Positions 11,575-22,067 of a DNA stretch of 64,000 nucleotides are shown here, piece after piece. Within the stretch, counting starts at the first letter, position 1. Every line of letters begins with the position of its first letter. The notes below the pieces were generated by a model, which worked only from the letters and a program-made list of their open reading frames with translations, made no database searches and was not told the origin of the DNA. This stretch comes from Thecaphora thlaspeos. Taxonomy: Eukaryota; Basidiomycota; Ustilaginomycetes; Urocystidales; Glomosporiaceae. The position numbers and the translations under genes were made by a program. The DNA is taken from positions 434,001-498,000 of the forward strand of contig UWYS01000016.1 in NCBI GenBank assembly GCA_900291925.1. The letters are read 5' to 3'.

Positions 11575-12356
11575 ATGGCCCAACCTGGCGGCCCACCCGC
11601 CCCTACCGAGGAACAACTGGCCGTAGCGGATGCCAACTTCCAAGCTGTTCCCCTTGCGCTCGATGGCGAGACTGGCACGCTTCAGACGCCCGTCCCTGGT
11701 CTCGACTTGACGATCCTCAACGCACTCATCCGGTCGCTTCGCGGTTTGCCATCCAACGTTCCCTTTCCACCTCCGCCCAACGTCGTTCCTCCGCAGCGCT
11801 CCGTGGCCATCAACCAGGCAAAGGAACAGGGTAATCTCGCCTTTCGTAAGCAGAGTTGGGCAGAGGCCGTGCGCATGTACACTCTTGCCGTAGACGTCGC
11901 GGCGAGTAGGCCTCTGTGGGAGGCAAACCAGCTCGCAAGGGACGAACTCAGTCTCTGCCTCGCCAATCGAAGCGCCGCCTTCTACGGTTGTGGAGATTAC
12001 ATCGGCGCTCTCTGTGATGCAGAGGCCGTGGTCAAGCTCAAGAAACCTTGGAGTAAGGGCCACTACAGGAAGGGAAAGGCTCTGACCTCGCTACAGAGGT
12101 ACCGCGAGGCTAGAGACGCTTTCGAACTGGGCCTTCAGTTCGACCCGGACAATGCCGTGAGTCGCGCCCAGCGTCGACGCAGCTCCAGTTCCCAGCTCCC
12201 CCCCCCCGTCCTCTTTTCTACGATGGTTAGCAAAGGACCGGAACACTGAACGACATCTTCTGCCCTTGCGTCTTTCCGCCGTCATGTTCGTTGCGCCCGC
12301 AACAGGATCTCAAGCAGGCCATCATCGACCTTCCCACCGGCATCACCGCAGAGTAG
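11575..12356 (+). CDS. SEC72: Sec72-like TPR subunit of the post-translational translocon
   Basis: Exons 11575-12156 and 12306-12356 encode 210 residues; the 149-bp intron has a GTGAGT donor and an AACAG acceptor. Residues 80-195 form TPR helices (QAKEQGNLAFRKQSWAEAVR; SLCLANRSAAFYGCGDYIGA; GHYRKGKALTSLQRYREARD). The short exon 2 adds DLKQAIIDLPTGITAE. The length and the order of an N-terminal domain before the TPRs match Sec72, the cytosolic partner of Sec62/Sec63/Sec71 that can recruit Hsp70 to the ER channel. The ATG in CTACCATGG has a good initiation context. Confidence 0.82.
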
Positions 12357-12905
12357 CAAGCCAAGACGCAAGTCAGCCCGTCCTCGGTCCATCGAATGAC
12401 GACGCCGACGACGACGGCCCGCTCGGCTCTTCTATCCTTCAGGCAATCTCTGCCCCGACATCGTATGCAGCCCCTTTTTACCCAATCTCGTGTTCCCTGT
12501 ACTACTACTCCCTCCCACCCTGGCCCTCTTCTCGATCGTCTCTCGTCAATCCCAAAGCACGCCTGTCTGGCCGCCAGCACACAATCTCTACATCTGCTCC
12601 CGTGGACGTTTTGGTGGGGGTTAGTGTCTGTCTGTCTGCCTTTTTTTTCTGATTCTTTGGATTGCGTTCCGACCGTCGGTACGGCGGTGACAGTAGAGGA
12701 AAACCGAGTGGTAGCACGTGATGCAGCGTACCGTCGGATGTGAGTTGACGTTCCAGCGTCCCACATGACGAAAAGGAGAATCTCTCAAGGCCGTCAGCTG
12801 TGGTGCTCGTCGTTTCCTGTTCTCCCACCTGAAAGTGGTCTACCACCAACGGCAGCCGACCGCAGACCGATGACGTTAGCACAACGCCGTCGCATCGCAT
12901 GTGGT
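12357..12905. other. Convergent 3' interval, SEC72 / complex I subunit
   Basis: The 549 bp between the two stop codons carry no convincing coding frame. A T-rich run (TTTTTTTTC near 12640) is consistent with 3' untranslated sequence. Confidence 0.5.
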
Positions 12906-13672
12906 CTACTGCTGCGGGACGGGTTCATCGTTGTGGTATGAGTGGTTGACGAGGTTGAACCACGGGAACGTGCCTGTTCGAGTTGCGTTTGCATTGGCGC
13001 AATGCGGTGATAGCGATCAATTTGTATTTTTACTCTCTCGCTCGAGTTTTGAGCGGCCAAACATCTTGACCGACGTGCGTGCAACAATGAAGTGAACTCA
13101 CTGAACTTGAGCTGAGAAAAGGAAGAGTTCCTGTGTGCGACACCCTGCATGTAGGGGGTGAGGTCGGACTGGCTGGTATCCGTACCGAGCGGCTTGATAC
13201 CAGCATCCAGCTCAGCCTTTGCCTGTGCCTGTTCCAGCTTGTTTTCCTTCCATCCCCAGAACCTGACTTATCGTTGGGGGGGGGCAAGACCAGAAGAATC
13301 GCACCAAGATCAAGATACGATACGTCAATTCAGAAACCCCTCACCACCTTTAGATGGAACAAGTACACAAAGTCGGGGAGGGGGAGAAAGGAGAAACTTA
13401 CAGCTAGTCCTCTGGTAAGCCAAGAGGAAACCACCAGCTAGACCGAGGAAGGTGGAGAGACGGAGGGCACTCCTGAGACCGGCTTTGGGCCGCGTGGGGT
13501 CGAACATCTCCATGGCGTAGATGGCAGAGGGGAAAGCGGCAGTCGCTCCGGCCATGGTGATGTAGTCCGACTGGCGGAAACTTCGAATCACCCGCTGAAA
13601 GTGCGGGTCGGCATCGATCAAAGGGTATGGTGTGTCGAGCTTCTTGATAGCTACGGTGGCGTTGATGGACAT
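12906..13672 (-). CDS. NUXM: NADH:ubiquinone oxidoreductase 21-kDa subunit (NUXM type)
   Basis: Exons 13672-13402, 13266-13102 and 12973-12906 encode 167 residues. The N-terminal part has LDTPYPLIDADPHFQRVIRS and FRQSDYITMAGATAAFPS. A hydrophobic segment (LRLSTFLGLAGGFLLAYQRT) leads into FRFWGWKENK, and the C-terminus reads YMQGVAHRNSSFSQLKFSTF and PWFNLVNHSYHND. These are the landmarks of the fungal 21-kDa accessory subunit of mitochondrial complex I. The acceptor ATAAG|TCAGG was chosen over a nearby CAGG because only it gives the conserved SFRFWGW. Introns are 135 and 128 bp. Confidence 0.88.
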
Positions 13673-14385
13673 CTCGGCAGTAGTTTTGGGGCCGCGCCAG
13701 GAAGTGCGGTTGGTTGGAAGAGTGGACGGTGAGAAGGGTGGGTGGGGATAGGACGAGCAGAGGAGCGGCGGAGGCATCATGGAACGTGAGCGAAAGAGCA
13801 ATGTGGTCACCTGATACACCCTGGCGGGCGAGAAGCGTGCGTGTGTGGAGTGGTACTTACGCATGATGTGGTACGTCCTTGTAGATGTGTTGCGAGGGTG
13901 TGAAGGATGGAGGTGGAGAGAAAGCGATGGGCGCTGAAGCTCGGGCGAGTGGGGGAAACGAGTTGCGGGCTCTCGCGCCTGTGGCCCTGGATTCGCTGGC
14001 ACTTTTCGGAAGCGCACCCTCGTCGTGATCGAAGTTCCGCCACCAGGGCAGTTCTCTCTCGGCCGGTATAGATTGGAGCGGCGAGAGGGGAACAGCATCG
14101 CCAGGCGTTCCTCCGCTCGCGAGCGTGCTCCGGGCCAGCAACAAGGCGGATCTGCGTACAGTCGTCCACGTCGCAAAGCATGGCTCTTCGACCGGCTTGG
14201 CTACACGTAGGCCGATGTTCATCCGTCTTGCCTTGCGTCCAAGCTCAGCGGGACAGCAAAAGGTGATGCGGACGGCAGACGTCCCATTGGACATACTCGT
14301 CTCTCCTTTCTGGTCTACAGCAAAGGGCAGGTTTCTGGGCCGTGCCTCCTTTTCTCTTTCTCGTCGTCGCCTCGACTCGGTCCGT
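13673..14385. other. Upstream region of the complex I subunit gene
   Basis: The 713 bp between the NUXM start and the next stop codon on the same strand look like promoter plus 3' untranslated sequence. No gene was seen. Confidence 0.5.
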
Positions 14386-17300
14386 CTAGAATCTAACGAT
14401 GCCCTTCCGCCTCTCAAACGTATTGACATCCCTTACGTTCTCGGTTCCCGTGATCCAAGCTAGCATCCTCTCCATTCCCAATCCCCATCCACCATGACTA
14501 GTACCACCGTACCTCCTCAAATCGTCCGTGTACCACTTCAGTGACGCTCCAGCTCCTCCCTCTTGCTTGATCCTCTCTTGAAGAACCTCATGTCGCTCCT
14601 CTCTCACACTTCCACCTACCAACTCACCCACCTTTGGAATGATCAGGTCGAAACAGGCCACCGTCGCCCCTCCTTGTGTCTGCGCCGCCGCATTGGAGCG
14701 CATGTAGAAAGCCTTGACGTTTTTCGGGAAATCCGTCACGAAAACCGGTCCATCAAAGACACTAGGAGAGGAGAGGTACCTCTCGTGTTCCGATGCTAGA
14801 CCTTCTCTCCAGATCGGTTCAAATGTAAACCCTCCACCTCCCTCTCTCGTCTTGTCGTGGTGGTCTCGGAGGATTTTGATGGCTTCATCGTATGTGATCC
14901 TTTTCCATCTTGATGTCGATACGATTCGTTTCAACATCTCCAAATGTCCCTCTGTCGAAGCCGTGACGTCGTCGTTGTTGTTGTTGTTGTTGTTGCTGTT
15001 GTTGTTGATGGGAAGAAGAATCTCCATGTCCTCATGGGCGCTCAACGCCCTCCTTATCGCACTCTTGATGGCACCCTCACAGCTGTCCATCACCCTAGCG
15101 AGGGCGATGTCGTTCGAATCTTGCCTAGATCCATCATCGGTCCAGTACATCTCGGCTTCCACCATCCAGAATTCAGAAAGATGTCGATTGGTAGCTGAGC
15201 CTTCGGCGCGAAAGGCAGGGTTGATCGTCCAGACGCGCGAGAGACCCAGTCCGATCGCTTCCAAATGAAGTTGAGACGACACGGTCAGATAGGTAGGTGA
15301 ACCTGACCAGAAGGACGAGAGCGTCTGTTGAAGTGTCGTCCCTGATGGTGCCGTCGTAGGGGAAGGTGAGAGGAGCCATCGGACGTCCGAATCCGCAACG
15401 ACTTGAAATACCTCGCCCGCTCCTTCGCAGTCTGAGGATGTGAGGATGGGACACGTCACTTTGGTAAAGTCGTGAAGCTGCAGCAGCAGCAGGGGTTAAG
15501 ACGGACGATTCAGTCTGCAGTTCCGCTAGGTTTCCCCAACATGATCGACGCCGAGTGGACTAACCTCGAACCATTCAGCCATCCCGCTCTCGAGCCTTTG
15601 TCGCGTCCGCAGGACCGCGCCGTGTCGAGGCAGACGTCCCCGGAGATGCGGCGATCGTCTCTCCGCCAGACTCGCCTGGAAGCCCGAGCCTGCCTGCGCC
15701 GTCCCTGACTCTCCCTCTTCGATCCGTGAGGCTTTCGACTTTACGCCTTGCTGTTGCTGCTGCTGCTGCTGGACCGCAAGCGGATACGTCTTCAAGGACG
15801 ACGCAAAAGGAAAATAAAATAAAATAAAAAAGATGGACGAACGATTGCATGCAAGAAGGTCAAAGAGTGGAGGAGGACGGGTGTCAGAACGAACAGAGAT
15901 GTTGGTACAGATATGAGGGACAAGACGAGGGGGAAGAGGGGGAGGGAAGGCGGTTCTTAGAGGCTCACAGCATCACATCCTCCTACCACCCTGAGACTTT
16001 TGACGTCCAACTCGACCTCTTGGCCTTTTTTTGAGCCCCGACCCCGCTTCAGCAGCCCTTCGAGACGCAGCGCTGCGCCCGTCGTCAGGCCAGACAGGTC
16101 CGTCTCCGATGCCGGGGAGGAGGCGGCGGCGCCGCTGCCGTGTCGTACGACGGCCTGCAGCGTCCGGCCGCCGGCAAGCGTCCCGTCCGTCATTTCGAGA
16201 AACGTGACCGACTTTTGCTTGCGCGACGAGCGGAGCCAGCCTTGGGCCACCACTGGAATCCCCTCTGCGGCGGCTTCGTCGGACGCTGCCAGCGTCTGTC
16301 CGCACCGCGTCAGCAGCTGGTTGAGCGATTCGGGCAGGTCGTACGCCGCGCCTCCGACTCCACTCCCGCTTCCGACTCCGGCCGCCGCCGCGCGACAGCT
16401 CGTCGAAAAGAACCTAAAGTCACCCTTGGGCCGGGCGGGATTGTGGTGCGCCTTGAGGTTCTGTCCAAAGATCGACCTCCTGGACCGCGCGGTGCTGGTC
16501 GCCTCGTCGGCGACGGCGGCGTGGTCCTTTGGCTGGTAGAGGCGGGCCGCAGCGGCGTTGTCGGCCTCGAGCTCGCGCCACATCCCCTCGATGTCGTAGC
16601 GGTAGCGCGCCTGCTCGGTCATCACGTGGACCATGCACCAGTCGGCGTCGACAAGGCACCAGTGGCCGTCACCACGCGACTTGTGGCTGTTTTTGCTCGG
16701 GCCCTTGGCGGTCGAGCCGGTGGCCGAGGCTTCGCTGGCGGCCGTCACCAGCCCTTCGTAGCGGACAGGATAGATCTGATGCTCGGCCGAGGCGGCATCT
16801 TCAGCGTAGAAGGCGTCCTCTCCGTCGAACTCCCCTTCGTCCTCGCCGTCCTCGACCAGCTCGCTGCCGTCCTCCTGGAGCCTGCGGATCTCTGCGATCT
16901 CGTTCTCCTCCCTGCTCCACCGCTCCGGCCGGCTGTAGATGCTGCTGGCGATGCGCTCCTTGGCCTTCTGGTCTTGCCTCGCGCGCGTCTCGCTCGGAAC
17001 ATTCCACTTGCCGCCCTTGAGGATGCGCCGCACGCTCTCGGACGAGATGCGGAAGCGCGCGGCGAGCTCCTCGACGTCGAAGCGCTCCGGGTCACTGCCG
17101 TGGAGGAGGCGGAGGCCGTCCTGCGCCTCGCGCGAGAGGATCTTGGGCGGCTTCCAGCCGTCGGGGAACTTGCGCGACAGGGCGATACGGTGGACGGCCC
17201 AGTCAGGCAGCTTCTTGCCCAGCTCATGCTCGATCCGCGACATGCCCTTTGGTCGCGGCGGCCGGGCCGAGAAGGCATCGGCAGAGGAGGCGGAGGCATC

Positions 17301-18212
17301 TTCAGCGGCTATCTCATCAGCTGCAGAGGAGGAGGAGGAGGAGGAGGAGCGCTGGTACCGCTCCTTGGCCGGCTCTGGCCCGAGCAGATCGTCGAGGCCA
17401 ATGGCGGGCTGACCCTCGACGGGCGGCGGCGTCTGCCGCTCGAGGAAGTTGCCCACGTCCTGCGCCACCTTACGGACGCTGCCCGCGGCGGAGCTCTTTA
17501 CCTGGACGACGACGATGTAGTCGGTCTTGCCGTAGGCGTCGTTGCTCGGGTCGGCCGAGAGCGAGTAGGGGTGGATGAGGCTGATGGACGCTGGGAGGTC
17601 GTCGTCCCGCGAGGAGGGCGGGCGGGCGATGAGGTTGGAGGCGGGACCGGTCAGGAGGTGGTGCTGAAGGTTGAGTATGGCCGTGGGGATGTCGGCTGCG
17701 GCCGACTCGGGGAGGAACTCGAAGTGTGCGCTGCGCCTCGCCTCGACAGTCTCGGCGGCGTTGTCGCTGGTGGTGAGGCCCTTAGCGCTGCCGCCGTCGG
17801 GTGAGGCTAGATCAGACTCGGCGCTGTACTGTGGTGGGTCGACGTGCTCTGCCTCCATGAACCAGGGGATGTTGACGTCATCGGCGGCCGGGGCAAAAGA
17901 GGACGAAGAGCTGCTGCTCGAAGGCTGCTGTGGTTGGTGGTGGTGGCCGCCCTGTTCTTGGTGCTTGGTCGCTTGTCCTGCACTGTGGGTCGAGCTGGTG
18001 CCGGTATTGTTCGCGTAGGAGGTTCGGCCGATCTGCCTCGGCAGCAATGCGGACCGGGACGAGCTGATGAATCTGGAGCCACTGCTGGTGCTGGGCCCGG
18101 CTGAGGCTGAGGCGGCGGTGGACCTCTGGACGTAGGCAGCGGCAGCTGTGGTAGCTGGGGGCAGGCGGGTTGCTGCAGCCCTCGATACGGCTGCTGACGA
18201 CCTGGAAAGCAT
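14386..18212 (-). CDS. Fusion: RsfS with neugrin/Rrg9-like insert, joined to mitochondrial asparaginyl-tRNA synthetase
   Basis: Exons 18212-15969, 15789-15565 and 15477-14386 make one frame of 1186 residues. The start MLSRSSAAVSRAAATRLPPA is presequence-like. Residues about 225-260 (KTDYIVVVQVKSSAAGSVRK) and 518-545 (WCLVDADWCMVHVMTEQARY) are the two halves of an RsfS/DUF143 fold, the ribosome silencing factor. Between them, at 337-403, lies a neugrin/Rrg9-like helical domain (RKFPDGWKPPKILSREAQDG). After an internal RFFSTSCRA near 600 come an OB-fold anticodon-binding domain (653-746; QGWLRSSRKQKSVTFLEMTD) and a class II core. Motif 2 is FRAEGSATNRH near 912 and motif 3 is GLGMER near 1155. 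Intron 1 (179 bp) joins GGCDA to TYPLAV. A poly-Asn insert sits in the synthetase. Cleavage into two mitochondrial proteins is inferred. Confidence 0.85.
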
Positions 18213-18603
18213 GTCGCGAGGCGATAGTTGTCGAGCGGGGGTGAGCGGGGGTGGGCGGTGGTGGTGGTGGCGTGAAAGGAAGAGGAGGATGGGAACAAGG
18301 AGCAGAGAGCAAGCAGCGCTGGGGCCACTTTTTTCTTCGCTGATTTCTTCGCTCGTTTGGCGGACCCTTTTTTCCTGGCTCGATCGCTCCACCGTTGCTG
18401 AGTCAGCAGACCACCGGCCTCGTCGTCAGCGTCGTCGTCGTCAGCGTCGTCGTCGTCGTCGTCGGCCTCAGGCGCTCGCAAATGTCGCCAAGGACTATCT
18501 TCTCAGCCCATCATAGCCCTCGGCCATCGTCGCCGTCAGTGTAGGCTCTGAAGTTCTCACGTTCGCAGGAAGACCTCGCAGGCGAGAAAAGGACTGCCCC
18601 TCT
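18213..18603. promoter_or_regulatory. Promoter of the RsfS-AsnRS fusion gene
   Basis: The 391 bp between the fusion gene start and the DEG1 stop include a (CGT)n-rich microsatellite at about 18420-18467. Nothing else was recognised. Confidence 0.45.
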
Positions 18604-21075
18604 CTACTCGTCGTCCGTCTCGCCCTCGCCGCTGCCGAGGACCGGTACCGTCTGCCCCCTCTCGGCCCTCCTCCTTCCCGCCGTCTCCATCCACCTTCTA
18701 TTTTTATCGGCAAAGCTGTCCTCTCTCGTCCTCCTCACCAAAGGAATGTACCTCATCGCTCCCCTCTCTGCCCCGTATCCAAGCGGTACCGTTCCCTTAT
18801 TCCACGTTCCTCCCTTGGTCTTTTTCTCCCCCACCTCCCCCTCCCCCTCCCCCTCATCTTCCTCCAGCTCGAGCGGACCGTGTTCCAATGCAGAATGGCG
18901 TCCCGTTTCGAACTCGTTGCGACAAGCGAGCGTTCCACTTCGTGGCGATGCAGAGGCTAGGATAAAGTGACGCTGCAGTTCCGTCTTGATGCTCATCTGC
19001 GTCCAGAGGGTGTGAAGGTCGAGCGCACTCGAAGAGGCAACGCGCGCGCTCTCCTCTCGTCCGCGTCGCCGTCTTGCCGCATCCTTGTCATCCGGTTTGC
19101 CGTCGGCACCTTCGACGGCGAGCGGACCGTCGCACGGTCCGGCGCGCCAGCTGACGTCGCCCGGTAGGAAACCGCACTCCCACAGCATCAGCGGTCGGTC
19201 AGAGGCCATCTCAAAGTTGGGCTTCGTCCCGTAGATCGCCAGACCGTCCGAGCCTTGGTCGGCCGCTGCGACAGAAGCCTCGAGCTCGTCGTCCGCCCAA
19301 GAGAGGGAGAGGGAGAGCCACTGCGGCCTTCCCCATTCCTTAAGCGCGTCCGGTGAGGGAGGTCGCGTGGCTCGGATGGGACGCCACCACCTGACCTCTT
19401 GCTGCTCCGCCCGCTTGTCGGCAGCAGCCCGTCCCGACTCTTGATCGTCCCCAGTCGCTTCATTGGCGACAGAAGCGGTAGACGGATCGCCCCTCTTGGT
19501 CTCCCTCGCCGTGCCGTTGAGCGCAGCCAGCTTCATCTTGATCCGGTCGCGCGCAATCGTACCGCGCTCGACATTCATCAGTTCGTCGACGATCTGCGGC
19601 TTCTCTAGCCTCGCACCGACGAGGAAGAGGACTGCCATGATGTTGCGCACCTGGTGGTACAGGAACGCCGTACCGCGCAGATTGAAGACGTACATCGGCT
19701 CGTCGTCGTCGTCGTCGTCGTCGTGCTCGTACTCGTCGGCTTCCCCGTCGTTGGGACGCTTGGAGGACGACGACGACAATGGCCAGCCACGCGAGACGCG
19801 GTCGATGCCGATTCCGTCGATCCGTCGACGGTAATTTGTAATCTGCTTGGTAGCGTCGATCTTGCAAAGGTTGCGGAAGTCGTGCTCGCCCAGCAGCCGC
19901 GTCGCAGCGTCGCGCATCGCCGCAATGTCGAGCCGCTTGGCTCGCGCCGCCTCGCGTCCATCCTTGGTGGCGGGCAGGAGGTGGGGAGAGGGTCCCGCGG
20001 TGAAAAAGTACTTGTAGTGGCGGTAGGTGCAGTCAAGCCGGGCGGAGAAGTCGGGGCGAACAGGGGCCCAGGCCTGGACGCGGATCGAGGTGGGCAGGAT
20101 GCGGTTCAGCGTGGCGACGTAGGGGAGCTCCTCGTCCTCCAGCTTGACCGGCGGGCGCGGCGAAGGGGTGTCGTTCCCGTCTTCGTCAGCGGGAGAAGCT
20201 ATGCCTCGCGCCTCGACCTCGACCTCGACCTCGACCTCGACCTCAGCGTCGGCTTCGACCCCGACTAGTGGTGATGCTGTCGTGGCTTCTGCCTCGCCTT
20301 GGGCCTCACCCACGGCTGCAGCGGCCCTACGCGCGACGGCCTCTTCCTTTAGGCCCTCCTGCTCCCTCCTCTGCTGCCACTGATCGACCTTCTTACTCCT
20401 GATCCAGAACGCGACCACCTGACCAGCGGCCGAGACGCCCCTATCTGTCCTTCCGCACCTGGTCCACCCTGTTCCCTCCATCCCCGTGATAGGGTCGACC
20501 AGCCTTGCCGTGACGAGTGCCTCCCACAGCACCGCCTCGACAGTAGGGAGCGAAGATGCTACGCCCTGAGGACCGTTCTGTGCCGCCAAACCGCTGTAGC
20601 CGCTGCCCTCGTACGAGAAGCGCAGGGCGATCTTGCGGCATGGATGGGTCGAGATGTCGAATGCTCGCGGGACCTTTTCGGTCTTGCCCGGACGGATACG
20701 CTTCTTCTTGGATCTGGAAGAAGCAGGCTCGGACGTGGAAGCATCGGTGGCGGTGGTGACGATGTTGGGGTAAGGGGAAGGGGAAGGCACGAACCCGCTC
20801 TCGCGGGCGCGTTGCTGTGAGGCCTGGACTTCCAGCTCGGCGACACGCTGGATGAGGCTCTCCTTGGACCAGCCTTCGTACCGCTCCTGCGCTTCCATCA
20901 TGAGTCGAAGGCGGCGGAAATTGATGGTAGAAGGCGAGGCGAGTGTGGATCTGTAGCGCCGCTCGAGAGGCCGGGCTGGAAAGGTCGGTGTAGGTCGCGG
21001 GCGAACGAGAGTCAAGGTGAGGCTGATGGATGGTGTTGATGGCAGCGACGGTGTCAGTCGAAGTTTGACGGCCAT
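18604..21075 (-). CDS. DEG1: tRNA pseudouridine(38/39) synthase, DEG1/PUS3 type
   Basis: A single exon encodes 823 residues from the ATG at 21075, or 765 from the ATG at 20901. The TruA-type core begins at KIALRFSYEGSGYSG. The catalytic Asp lies in WTRCGRTDRGVSA near residue 212 of the long form. RLDCTYRHYKYFF, HDFRNLCKIDATKQITNYRR and RGTAFLYHQVRNIMAVLFLV follow. The CKID-K-NY pattern is typical of Deg1/Pus3, which modifies U38/U39 in the anticodon stem. The first 58 residues of the long form are basic and rich in Ser/Thr/Pro (ending RRYRSTLAS..RRLRL), like a mitochondrial presequence. Acidic and low-complexity linkers make it longer than the yeast enzyme. Confidence 0.9.
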   Translation of the reverse strand: MAVKLRLTPSLPSTPSISLTLTLVRPRPTPTFPARPLERRYRSTLASPSTINFRRLRLMMEAQERYEGWSKESLIQRVAELEVQASQQRARESGFVPSPSPYPNIVTTATDASTSEPASSRSKKKRIRPGKTEKVPRAFDISTHPCRKIALRFSYEGSGYSGLAAQNGPQGVASSLPTVEAVLWEALVTARLVDPITGMEGTGWTRCGRTDRGVSAAGQVVAFWIRSKKVDQWQQRREQEGLKEEAVARRAAAAVGEAQGEAEATTASPLVGVEADAEVEVEVEVEVEARGIASPADEDGNDTPSPRPPVKLEDEELPYVATLNRILPTSIRVQAWAPVRPDFSARLDCTYRHYKYFFTAGPSPHLLPATKDGREAARAKRLDIAAMRDAATRLLGEHDFRNLCKIDATKQITNYRRRIDGIGIDRVSRGWPLSSSSSKRPNDGEADEYEHDDDDDDDEPMYVFNLRGTAFLYHQVRNIMAVLFLVGARLEKPQIVDELMNVERGTIARDRIKMKLAALNGTARETKRGDPSTASVANEATGDDQESGRAAADKRAEQQEVRWWRPIRATRPPSPDALKEWGRPQWLSLSLSWADDELEASVAAADQGSDGLAIYGTKPNFEMASDRPLMLWECGFLPGDVSWRAGPCDGPLAVEGADGKPDDKDAARRRRGREESARVASSSALDLHTLWTQMSIKTELQRHFILASASPRSGTLACRNEFETGRHSALEHGPLELEEDEGEGEGEVGEKKTKGGTWNKGTVPLGYGAERGAMRYIPLVRRTREDSFADKNRRWMETAGRRRAERGQTVPVLGSGEGETDDE

Positions 21076-22067
21076 CCAGTCGAGCCAGCCGAGCCAGCCG
21101 AGCCAGCCGAACGATCTCGGTGGGAGAGCCTGGCTGTAGGGCGATGCACAGGGCGAGCAGGATGGAAAGAGGGAGCGAGGTGGTGGTTGCAAGAGCAGAG
21201 AAGGGTGCCCGGCCAGACACTTTCCCCCCCTCCGAGCGAGCACGCAGCTTCTTCTGGCCGGCGCGCTGTCCCGGCTCCCGAACTTCGGTTCAGAAGTCCG
21301 TACACCCCCGCACTGACCCCTCCTCCTCCTGCCTCCTGCCACTGCGCGCTCTTCGCTGATGCGAGCTGGCCGCTGACGAAGTCGTTCAACCATTATCGAC
21401 ATTTGAGGCCCACTGGCACTGTGGTTTGCTCCCCCGGCGCTTCTCGTGTACACACACGCGCGCCGACACAAGCACGAGAGGCTCCTCGGTTGACAAAGAG
21501 TAGTGTAAAGGTTGTCCATTGCTGATTTGCTCTGCCGCAGGTCCGTATGTCCGTCCGTCCGTCCGTTGTGCGACGTAAGTAGACGACGTCTGCGGGCGCC
21601 CGTGACAGTTTCGCTCCTCATTGCTTCATTCCATGCCCTTCTGCTGCTGCTGCTGCTCGCCCCCTTTACCCCTCTCCTCTTCCGTCACCACGTGGCGCTG
21701 TTTCGCGCCCCTCTGCCGTGGCGGACCACGCTCTATGGGTCGGCGCTAGAGTGGAGCGGTGTCTTGTACTGGCTTCCACGTATGCTTGGTTGCGCGTCCG
21801 AGCGAGATCCGATCGCTGCCGGTGGATGTCGATCAAGCAGGCCCGGTATAGTATATGTATGGCGTGTCGTCTGATGATCCCGGGGTATCAGTGGCCAGAA
21901 GCGGGCGTTCGGGCCCTTACGGCTCCTCGCTTCCACAGGGGCTCTTTGTCGTCCGAGCCTTTCTCCTCTCTCGCGCGCCATGGCTCCTCGCTGCCCCTCG
22001 CCATCCCGTTGCTTCGGTATCGCGCAAGGTCCCTGGCGCCCGTCGCCGCCCGTGTCCCGGAGTAGTG
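21076..22067. other. Upstream region of DEG1, downstream of the CCCH-Smr gene
   Basis: The 992 bp contain a short GCCGAGCCA repeat just around the DEG1 start (21078-21110), a (GTCC)n run near 21548-21570 and a (CTG)n run near 21642-21658. No gene was recognised. Confidence 0.5.

Noticed and set aside
12266..12900. Several 100-180-codon frames after SEC72
   Set aside because: They overlap the SEC72 intron or 3' sequence, lie on both strands and show no family resemblance.
16140..17804. Plus-strand frame of 554 codons
   Set aside because: Antisense to the RsfS-AsnRS fusion; it arises from the GC-rich third positions of the real gene.
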